Translations under genes and position numbers: made by a program
The notes under the pieces: generated by a model
What the model saw: only the letters and a program-made list of their open reading frames with translations
Told to the model about the DNA's origin: nothing
Database searches by the model: none
In this document: piece by piece, positions 52,493-59,811 of the stretch
How positions within the stretch are numbered: the first letter of the stretch is position 1
How the letters are laid out: each line of letters opens with the position of its first letter
Assembly: GCA_963815935.1 (NCBI GenBank)
Contig: CAWFIL010000006.1
Coordinates: 62,001-126,000, forward strand
From: JARIHD01 sp963815935
Lineage (GTDB): Bacteria > Patescibacteriota > Saccharimonadia > Saccharimonadales > UBA4665
Reading direction: 5' to 3'
DNA: 64,000 bases

Positions 52493-52720
52493 TCAGTCGC
52501 TATCTGCGCCAGTTGTACCGGTAATGATTGCGTCGTCTACTTGCGTGCCTTTGTTATGCACGCAGGCCAGTGCCCCCAAGTGCAACTCATGATCTGGTGT
52601 TTCTGTCAGTAACTCTGCTCCAAAGGGGATTTGCTGCTCTTCGAGGATCTGGTCCCCGGCTGCTTCTACGTCAGCTAGCTCACCAGCAATGTCCGAAAAA
52701 TTCTCTTCAAGTGTTTCCAT
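52493..52720 (-). CDS. Candidate RiPP precursor peptide
   Basis: 75 residues. An acidic, helical leader-like half (METLEENFSDIAGELADVEA) is followed by IPFGAELLTETPDHE and a C-terminal half rich in Thr, Gly and Asp (GTQVDDAIITGTTGADSD). Hydroxyl donors next to acidic acceptors at the C-terminus are what a graspetide core needs. GAAGGGA lies before the ATG. One Cys. No known domain; its place between the methyltransferase and the ligase is the main argument. Confidence 0.6.
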   Translation of the reverse strand: METLEENFSDIAGELADVEAAGDQILEEQQIPFGAELLTETPDHELHLGALACVHNKGTQVDDAIITGTTGADSD

Positions 52721-52820
52721 GTCTATCCCTTCAGAACGTATTATTTTTTTAGTAAGCTACTAATGTAGCAGTTTTCTGCTTACGCTTAAAGTATCTTTTA
52801 TATTTTTGCAGGTTAAACTA

Positions 52821-54524
52821 CTAGAAAGTTCTTTGGCTAGGCCATGGGACCTTCCGTCCGATTACGATGCTCATGCCATGGTATCCGGGTCTTGCTTTTT
52901 CGTGCTCGTCCTCTACGTATGTTGTTTCGGCTTCAATACCAGGAATCGCCTCAAACATTTCCTGTACGTCGGTGAAAGATAGATCCACTGCCGGGAATTG
53001 CGTGCCCTCGCCGGCGGGCCAGCCAGCTGAGCCTATCATAAAGGCCATCATAAACCCGCCATTGGGCCTGACGGCCCCTAACAGGGAATTGACTGCAATA
53101 GAGTATTCTATCTTGCTGATCGTGATTGATTCGGGCACAAAGTAGCTGCTCACAAAATCATAGGCTGCTTCGGGTAGCCAATACACATCGCCAGCGACAC
53201 TCTTGGCAGCTCTTCGAGCTTTGGAAAAAGTATGTCGAAATCGTGGCTCCATGCCAAACTGGGCAATGAATGTTTCAAACTTTTGCCAGGGCTCGCGCGT
53301 ATCAATTTCCTGAGCAACCCCAGCTTTATTTTTATTGTAAAAGATGCCGTCGCCGTCGCCCAGCAGCGTTTGCATAAACCTTCTGTTTGTCCCCGAGTAC
53401 TCAATAAGATCGATATGACCATCTGGCTCGATGAGTGACGCTAACAGCATAGCGGGATAAAAGTTAGGCCCGGCGCCTACGTCGGCAACACGTCTCAGCC
53501 TAGGCAAATCCATATCCCTAAGGCCAGCGATTACTTTTTTAATAATGAGTTGATCCGCCGAAAGTATCTTGTCATAGTTCCGGTTTACGTACTCTACCGG
53601 GTCAAAATCACTCCAGGTATCGAAAACTGCGGCTGGCTGGCTTTTTGTAGCAGGCGTAACGGTAAGTGTGCTCATATCGGGATGATTGCCAGCCGTATAG
53701 TCAATTGTGAGCGTATATGTTTGGCCCTTCTCTAGGGCAAGCGGCTGTTTGAGCCATACTATCTGTGGATTGCCCCAACTTGGAGACGCCGTGTTCTGAT
53801 GTATGCCGGGCTCGTTTGGTTTGCTTTGGCGAGTCCAAATATCAGGGAGTACTCTAATAGCATTGGCTGTTCCATCGACCGTAGCGGTTAGCTCAACCGT
53901 AGCACTTACGTGGGTATCATTGTGCGTATAAAAGTCAACTTTATGATAGAGCGCTGCTTCGGTTAATGTTTGGTCGCCCTCAAGGCCTGTCCAGCGAGTA
54001 ACTGGGGGCAAGTGAACACCGTATAAGTTGTCGTCCGCGTGTATTAGCTGCACGGAGTTTTCCATGGCCTCGGGCACTACTCGTCCGCCGGGCTTTAGCT
54101 TATTTAGGTTGTGGTTCATTACCTGAATCTGTGGCTCGTAGTAAAAACCAGCGCTCACGAGCTCGCAGATTAGAACGTCCACCGGCTCCGGCAGTTCATA
54201 CGACTTAGCGTCTTCGTTGAGGACGACTAATTTGTCGGCGACGCCGTTTAGCTCGGCCAGCCACTTGATGTACTTAGCGTGACTCTCCTCAATCTCTACG
54301 CAGTAAACCTTTTTGGCGCCGGCTTTGGCGGCGAAAAGCGCCAGAAATCCTTGACCGCTGCCCAAATCGGCTACGATATCTCCTGGGTTGACTGCCTTGA
54401 CGATAGCTTGCTGGAGCACGGCTATCCGTGTGGCATCAAAAGTGTGCTGTGCTAGGTAGGCGTCGTGGAAGGGCTGCTCAAAGTCCGGGGCATCGGCTTG
54501 CGGATCTGGTAATTGGCCATTCAT
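52821..54524 (-). CDS. Double SAM-dependent methyltransferase: PRMT-like plus NNMT-like
   Basis: 567 residues. The first half has motif I VADLGSGQGFLALFAAKAGAKKVYCVEIEES, post-I and ICELVSAGFYYE, which matches the PRMT double-E loop (two Glu nine apart), then a beta-barrel-like region with SPSWGNPQIVWLKQPLALEKGQTYTL. The second half (about residue 345 on) has RRVADVGAGPNFYPAMLLASLIEPDGHIDLIEYSGTNRRFM and EYSIAVNSLLGAVRPNGGFMMAFMIGSAGW, like NNMT/PNMT-type methyltransferases. The start at 54524 is set by TACACT ending 7 bases before it. Upstream of the precursor and ligase genes. Confidence 0.75.
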   Translation of the reverse strand: MNGQLPDPQADAPDFEQPFHDAYLAQHTFDATRIAVLQQAIVKAVNPGDIVADLGSGQGFLALFAAKAGAKKVYCVEIEESHAKYIKWLAELNGVADKLVVLNEDAKSYELPEPVDVLICELVSAGFYYEPQIQVMNHNLNKLKPGGRVVPEAMENSVQLIHADDNLYGVHLPPVTRWTGLEGDQTLTEAALYHKVDFYTHNDTHVSATVELTATVDGTANAIRVLPDIWTRQSKPNEPGIHQNTASPSWGNPQIVWLKQPLALEKGQTYTLTIDYTAGNHPDMSTLTVTPATKSQPAAVFDTWSDFDPVEYVNRNYDKILSADQLIIKKVIAGLRDMDLPRLRRVADVGAGPNFYPAMLLASLIEPDGHIDLIEYSGTNRRFMQTLLGDGDGIFYNKNKAGVAQEIDTREPWQKFETFIAQFGMEPRFRHTFSKARRAAKSVAGDVYWLPEAAYDFVSSYFVPESITISKIEYSIAVNSLLGAVRPNGGFMMAFMIGSAGWPAGEGTQFPAVDLSFTDVQEMFEAIPGIEAETTYVEDEHEKARPGYHGMSIVIGRKVPWPSQRTF

Positions 54525-54644
54525 TGTCGGTAGTGTAGACAGATTACGAACCTGTGATAATTTGTTGCCCGGTATGAACATGCATGAGCAGTAGCTCAGC
54601 GCATTAGGTAGACAGGCAATAGGTTTTAAGGTACATTGACCAAT
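54525..54644. promoter_or_regulatory. Divergent promoter region between the methyltransferase and TrmB-like genes
   Basis: Minus strand: TTATCA (54560-54555), 17 bases, TACACT (54537-54532). Plus strand: TAGACA (54609-54614), 17 bases, TACATT (54632-54637). AACCT (54549-54553) and AGGTT (54621-54625) face each other and may be operator halves; ATGCAT lies in the middle. Confidence 0.55.
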
Positions 54645-55415
54645 ATGAATAAAGATGGTGATCTATTGGCGTATATGCGGGAGGTCGGCTTCTCGTCGGT
54701 TGAGGCGCGTGTTTATCTGGAGCTTCTCAAGACGCCTGCTACGCACGCCCAGTTGAGTTTGCTGACGGACATCAATCGAACAACACTCTACCGGTTGGTT
54801 CGTAAGCTAGAAAAGCGCGGCTTGGTCACTAAGCGTGTTGATGATAGAGGATCCTTTTTGATAGCCGCCGATCCAGCGACGCTCGAAACGGACATCCTTA
54901 GCCAAGAGAGTCGCGCACGACAGCAACGGACGGCACTATTACACCTGCTCCCCAAACTTGAGGCCATAAAGCTAGGGTATGCCGCCGATTTTGCTGTGCA
55001 ATTCTACGAAGGCACGGACGGCCTGAAACGTATGCTCTGGCACGAGCTAAAGGCGATTAACGAATGTGTCTGCATCGGCGGCGAAACGCTAGAGAATCTT
55101 ATAGACGACCGACGCTGGGCCGAAGAACACAGGCAGCATACAGTCGAGGCAGGGTACGTGCTGCGTGAGCTGTCTAACCCGGGAGTGACGCCATCGCAAT
55201 TTACGGATAACAAGACCTTCCTAGAAGAGCATTACGCACTACGAATCATTCCGCGCAGCGTTGTGCCAATCAACCATCTGACGACGGCCTACAACAATAC
55301 GGTCGCCATCTATAACGTTTACGAAGGCCGGAGGATGGGCATCGAGATCGTTAGCAAGACGTACGCCGAGACTGTCCGCAGTATCTTTGAAATTTTTTGG
55401 AATCAGGCGGCCTAG
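54645..55415 (+). CDS. TrmB-like transcriptional regulator
   Basis: 256 residues. Winged HTH: YMREVGFSSVEARVYLELLKTPATHAQLSLLTDINRTTLYRLVRKLEKRGLVTKRVDDRGSF; then a coiled linker (SQESRARQQRTALLHLLPKLEAI) and a C-terminal domain with VQFYEGTDGLKRMLWHELKAINECVCIGGETLENLIDDRR. Related to the regulator at 34,533. Divergent from the methyltransferase gene, so it probably controls the putative RiPP operon. TACATT ends 7 bases before the ATG. Confidence 0.8.
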   Translation: MNKDGDLLAYMREVGFSSVEARVYLELLKTPATHAQLSLLTDINRTTLYRLVRKLEKRGLVTKRVDDRGSFLIAADPATLETDILSQESRARQQRTALLHLLPKLEAIKLGYAADFAVQFYEGTDGLKRMLWHELKAINECVCIGGETLENLIDDRRWAEEHRQHTVEAGYVLRELSNPGVTPSQFTDNKTFLEEHYALRIIPRSVVPINHLTTAYNNTVAIYNVYEGRRMGIEIVSKTYAETVRSIFEIFWNQAA

Positions 55416-55519
55416 CCCTAGGGCTGCCTAGCTATTGAGCATGCTACGTGTATGTGCTACAATTCTGACATTAAGACGAAGGGAGTTCCGAACGGCTGAT
55501 TACCTAAGGAGCTCTTTTC

Positions 55520-56035
55520 TTATTTACGTTTCCTAAGCGCGATTTTTCTTTTTACGTCCTTGTCATCTAAATACGCAAAGTAGGGCGCACCTATTTCTTT
55601 GTATAGTGAAGAACGGAATCGCTTATTTGGGAAGAGTATCTTCTCTAGCTTATTTTCTTCGATAAGATAGTCGACCAGCATTTTATAGTCGCCATCGCCG
55701 GATACGAGTAAGATTTTGTCAAAGTCGGAATCTTTCTGGAGGCGTTTCATGACAGAGAAAATAATGTCAGAGTCAACGTTGCCTTTTTTCTCGCCAACCA
55801 TTGCGGCATTATGCTGCCGAAAAACCAGAATGAAGCCGGCGTTTTGGATGTTTTCGTAAAGCTGTTCAATTTTTACGCCTTCTTGCACGTAGCCAAGATA
55901 ATAAAACGCTTTTTCGACTTTATACTTCTCGCGAAGATAGATCCTGAATTTGTGCAGATCGATATGCCAGGCAGGGTCAGTGCCCGCCGTACCGAAGTGG
56001 AGGTTCTGGCCGTCAATATAGCAATAGTTTTTCAT
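55520..56035 (-). CDS. NYN (LabA/DUF88-type) PIN-like ribonuclease
   Basis: 171 residues. CYIDGQNLHFG (first Asp), VDSDIIFSVMKRLQ, ILLVSGDGDYKMLVDYLIEE (Asp pair) and LEKILFPNKRFRSSLYKE are typical of NYN domains, which cleave RNA with Mg. Perfect TATAAT ends 8 bases before the ATG. More AT-rich than the genes before it. Confidence 0.88.
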   Translation of the reverse strand: MKNYCYIDGQNLHFGTAGTDPAWHIDLHKFRIYLREKYKVEKAFYYLGYVQEGVKIEQLYENIQNAGFILVFRQHNAAMVGEKKGNVDSDIIFSVMKRLQKDSDFDKILLVSGDGDYKMLVDYLIEENKLEKILFPNKRFRSSLYKEIGAPYFAYLDDKDVKRKIALRKRK

Positions 56036-56077
56036 CTGATCGCATTATAGCAAACGCCGGAATTAAAAAACGTGACG

Positions 56078-57418
56078 CTAAAGTCTGGAGCGATAGCGTT
56101 CAAAGAGCGTCAGAGCAGCTAAGGTTTTGGAGTCGGTAAGCTCTTCGTTCGCAATTATATGATCAATTTGCTCGTCGGTAATACGCACGATGTTCGCGAT
56201 GCCATCTTCCTCCATTTCGTCATGGCCAGTATCGCTAAGCTCTTCGGCGAGAAAAACAGTTGCAAGGTTCGGATTGTGAATTATGCCAAGCCTCGTCCAC
56301 TTTTGCGCCCTAAGACCGGTCTCTTCTTCAAACTCACGCTTTGCTGCTGCGAGCGGTTCCTCACTGCCATCGATGCTGCCGCCCGGGAATTCGGTCATCA
56401 CTTGCCCCAATGGGTAGCGGTATTGACGGACCATAATGAACTGGCTGCCATCGTAGGCAACGACCAGAACGAAAGGCGGACTTTTGGCGTACGTATACAG
56501 ACCGGGTTTGCCATTTGGCATAATTACTTCATCTTCATATAGCGTCAGCCAACGGCTCTGATGAATAACATGGGAGTTGAGTGTTTTCCAGGGGTTATTT
56601 GGATCAGAGAATAAGATTTTCGCGGTCTGTATATGTGAGCATTCACCTGATCGGTCTTTAAATTGCCCACGACCATTAAAGAAATCGCAATCGCATTGAT
56701 AGTTCTGGCCCACTTTGTTTACCAGATGACAACCGTGCTTGCCCTCTACTGAAAACGCGTTATCGCCAACCCTCATAACTTTATGTTCTGAGATGTACTT
56801 CAAAGCATTATGAAAAAGCTTTTTAAGCGAGATGTACTGCTTTGTCTGTAGATAATGACGTGCGAGTCCAAGTAGCGTTGACTGTTGTTCTGTGGGCAAG
56901 CTGTTGAATAAGTTGCGATTTGCTAGCGCCTCCGACAGCACAGTTCCCAACATCTGCCGATTTTCGGGCGTGACGCTGCAAAGCAGTACATCCGGTCGTG
57001 TTTTCACCGCGTCAATAAATGGGTGTGCGAAAACAGCCGAGACAGTCCCTATGTAGTCACAGCTCGAGTTGAGGTATGTATTCGCGAGGGTTTCAAATTT
57101 TTTAGAATATAACTGCATCTGACCGATTTCATCAATGTAGAGTAACTGATCCGAAGTTATAGGAGACAAACGATCAATATAATCGTCAAAGGAATCTACA
57201 TCAACAAAATAGCAGCCAACCGGGTAATCTGTATGTTTGCCGACACGAGATAATGTAGCTTCGTGCTCATGCTCATCTACCAGGTCAAAGCCAACACGCT
57301 TATCATCTTCGAGAACTTCTTTGGCCACCATCCCATGCTTTGGATGAATATCTGCAATCAAATTTACAAGCAGTGTCGTTTTTCCGCTTTTGGGAGGGCC
57401 AGTCAAAAGAATTTTCAT
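56078..57418 (-). CDS. Three-domain fusion: THEP1-like NTPase, SWIM zinc finger, Nudix hydrolase
   Basis: 446 residues in one frame. Residues 1-170: Walker A TGPPKSGKTTLLVNLI, GFDLVDEHEHEATLSRVG and the Walker B-like LLYIDEIGQMQLYSKKF, as in nucleoside-triphosphatases of the THEP1 group. Residues about 230-275: SWIM finger, CDCDFFNGRG...CSHI. Residues about 300-446: Nudix domain, with PPFVLVVAYDGSQFIMVRQYRYPLGQVMTEFPGGSIDGSEEPLAAAKREFEEETGL (complete box), resembling ADP-ribose pyrophosphatases. TACTAT ends 7 bases before the ATG. The combination is unfamiliar to me. Confidence 0.8.
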   Translation of the reverse strand: MKILLTGPPKSGKTTLLVNLIADIHPKHGMVAKEVLEDDKRVGFDLVDEHEHEATLSRVGKHTDYPVGCYFVDVDSFDDYIDRLSPITSDQLLYIDEIGQMQLYSKKFETLANTYLNSSCDYIGTVSAVFAHPFIDAVKTRPDVLLCSVTPENRQMLGTVLSEALANRNLFNSLPTEQQSTLLGLARHYLQTKQYISLKKLFHNALKYISEHKVMRVGDNAFSVEGKHGCHLVNKVGQNYQCDCDFFNGRGQFKDRSGECSHIQTAKILFSDPNNPWKTLNSHVIHQSRWLTLYEDEVIMPNGKPGLYTYAKSPPFVLVVAYDGSQFIMVRQYRYPLGQVMTEFPGGSIDGSEEPLAAAKREFEEETGLRAQKWTRLGIIHNPNLATVFLAEELSDTGHDEMEEDGIANIVRITDEQIDHIIANEELTDSKTLAALTLFERYRSRL

Positions 57419-57454
57419 ATCTTATATAGTAACTCAAATCGCTTGGAAAATTGA

Positions 57455-57470
57455 GATTGGGACACGAACA
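57455..57470. other. Abrupt composition change, probable chimeric junction
   Basis: Left of here the sequence is AT-rich and reads as the promoter of the preceding minus-strand gene; right of here it is GC-rich and codes for the middle of an ABC transporter. The ABC frame ends with residues that no longer fit its family (SQSQFSKRFELLYKI). No repeat, transposase or att site is seen. Confidence 0.75.
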
Positions 57471-57939
57471 TCACGAGTCCCTGCGAGATGAGCTCCTGCA
57501 GCGCGTCGATGTCGGAGGTCATGCGGGAGACGAGCCGCCCCGTCTTCTCCGTCTCGAAGAAGCCCATCGACAACCCGATGAGGTGGCGGAACACCCGCTC
57601 GCGCAGCTCGCGCAGGAAGCGCTCACCGGTGCGGCTGACGAGCCAGATCACCGAGCGTCCGAACACGAGTCCGAAGATCGCCACGACGAGGTAGAAGACG
57701 GCGGCCTGGTTCAGCGCGCTGCTGTCGTTGGCGGTCAGACCGTTGTCGACGCCGTACTTCACGAGCGCGGGACCGGCGAGCAGACACGCGGTCTGGAGGA
57801 CCAGCACGATGCTCGCGAGGACGATCTGACGCCGGTACGGCCGCAGCATGCGCACGAGCCGACGCATGACGCGCTTCGCGCCATCGCGATCGAGCCTCGC
57901 GTCCTCGTCGACCGGCCCGCCGTCCAGGAAGCTGCTCAT
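57464..57939 (-). CDS. ABC exporter subunit (second of a pair), truncated
   Basis: About 158 residues of the N-terminal membrane domain: RRLVRMLRPYRRQIVLASIVLVLQTACLLAGPALVKYGVDNGL, YLVVAIFGLVFGRSVIWLVSRTGERFLRELRERVFRHLIGLSMGFFETEKTGRLVSRMTSDIDALQELISQGL. Typical of type I ABC exporters. The rest of the membrane domain and the whole ATPase are missing at the composition change. Its ATG overlaps the stop of the upstream ABC gene (ATGA), as in heterodimeric exporters. Confidence 0.88.
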
Positions 57940-59722
57940 GACACCGGTTCCTCGACCGCCGCGGGCCCGGCCGACTCCGCCTGCGCGAGCACATTGCGGT
58001 ACTGCGCGCTGGTCTCGAGCAGACCCTCGTGGGTACCCATCGCGGCGACGCGACCGTCGGCGATCAGGACCACGCGATCGGCGAGCGCGATCGTGGCGGG
58101 ACGGTGGGCGATGATCAGCGTCGTCCGCCCGTCCATCACCTCGCCGAGCGCGGCCCGGATCTCGTGCTCCTTGGTGGGGTCGACCGACGACGTGGCGTCG
58201 TCGAGGATCAGCACCCGCGGGTCGGCGAGCACCGCGCGGCGATCGCGATGCGCTGGCGCTGCCCGCCCGAGAGCGAGAAGCCGTGCTCGCCGATGATCGT
58301 GTCGTACCCGTGCGGCAGCGCGGCGATGAACGAGTCGGCGCCGGCCAGCGCGGCGGCGCGCCGCACCGCTTCCAGCGGCGCTTCGGGATCCGCGAACGCG
58401 ATGTTCTCGCGCACCGTGTCCGAGAAGAGGAACGTGTCCTCGAACACGATGCCGATCGCGCGGCGCAGGTCCTTCACCTCGAGGTCGCGCACGTCGACGC
58501 CGTCGAGCAGCACGCGGCCGCCCTCGACGTCGTAGAAGCGCGGCAGCAGGCGCGCCACCGTGGTCTTGCCGCTCCCGGTCGCGCCGACGAGCGCGACCGC
58601 TTCGCCACCCTCGATCGTGAGGTCGAGCCCGTCGAGCACGGTGCGGCCGGGCCCGTACCCGAAGGTCACGCCCTCGAAGTGCAGCGCACCCGGCCCGGGC
58701 GGCAGCGCGACCGCATCGGGGTGGTCGACGATCTCCGGATCGGTCGTGAGGATCTCGTGCACCCGACCGGCACCGGCCGACGCGCGCGACGCCTGCGCGA
58801 TGAGCATGCCCATCATCCGCAGCGGCCAGATGAGCATGAGGATGTAGAGGTTGAAGGCGAGGATGTCGCCGACCTGGAGCGAGCCGTTGAGCACCTGGTG
58901 GCCGCCGTACCAGAGGATCGCGACCATCGAGAGCGTCGGCAGGAAGTCGATGAGCGGCATGAAGCCGGCGCGCAGCTTCGCGGCCTTCAGCGCGTGGTCG
59001 AGCACGCTGTCGGCCTCGGCCTGCAGCCGCCGCACCTGCATCCGCTCGGCGCCGAAGCCCTTGACCACGCGGATGCCGGAGAGGCTCTCCTCCACGACGC
59101 CCGAGAGGTCCGCGAGCTCCTGCTGCAGCTCGAGGTTCACCGGCGCGATCCGCTTGCTGAAGCGGGTGGCCGCGATGTTGAGGAACGGCAGCGCGCCGAG
59201 CGCGAGGATCGCCAGGATCGTGCTCTTCCAGAGCATGATCGCGAGCACGCCGACCATCGTGAACGCGCTCGCCGCGGTGAGCGGGATCAGGATCACGACG
59301 GTCTCGACCTGCTGGATGTCGGTGTTCGCACGCGCCATGAGCTGACCGGTCTGCGCCTGGTCGTGGAACGCGAAGTGCAGCCGTTGCAGGTGCGCGAAGA
59401 GCCGCTCCCGCAGGTCGGTCTCGGTGCGCAGCGCGATGCGGAACGCGGTGTAGCGCCGCAGCCCGGTGCAGACGGCCTGCACCACGCCGACGCCGATCAT
59501 CACGAGCGTGATCGTGAGCACCTTGCCGCCGTCGCCCTGGCGCATGCCGTCGTCGATCGCGGCCGCGGCGAGCAGCGGGACCGCCAGCTTCGCCACCGTC
59601 CACACGATGCCGGCGGCGACACCGCCGACGACCCACCAGCGCTGAGGGCGGATCGCACTGCCCATGAGCCGCCATCCGGCGCGCCGCGCTGCGCGCTCGG
59701 AGTCCTGGGGCTTTCTCTTCAC
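57936..59722 (-). CDS. ABC exporter, membrane plus ATPase domains, one frameshift
   Basis: About 595 residues. Six membrane helices in the first 300 residues, with FAFHDQAQTGQLMARANTDIQQVE; ATPase domain with Walker A GATGSGKTTVARLLPRFYD, EDTFLFSDTVRENIAF, signature LSGGQRQR. A shift near 58235 separates this from the Walker B, D-loop and H-loop part (PRVLILDDATSSVDPTKE, IIAHRP). GTG at 59722 is chosen as start; an ATG at 59830 would overlap the next gene. Multidrug or lipid export is usual for such pairs. Confidence 0.88.
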
Positions 59723-59811
59723 GATGGAGCGAGGGTACCAGCGAGGTGTGACTACGCCTCCGGCGTTTCCGGCGTCATCCTCGCGGTCAGCTCGAGCAGT
59801 CATCTCGGGCG

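Noticed and set aside
54525..54581. A longer start for the double methyltransferase
   Set aside because: The extra residues cover the -10 (TACACT) and -35 of the gene and do not look like part of a domain; the ATG at 54524 fits the leaderless pattern.
54588..54640. tRNA-like words (AGTAGCTCAGCGCATTAGGTAGA) before the TrmB-like gene
   Set aside because: No matching acceptor stem, anticodon arm or T arm; the stretch contains the -35 and -10 of the gene.
57400..57500. A mobile-element insertion at the composition change
   Set aside because: No transposase, inverted repeat, target duplication or tRNA end is seen on either side.
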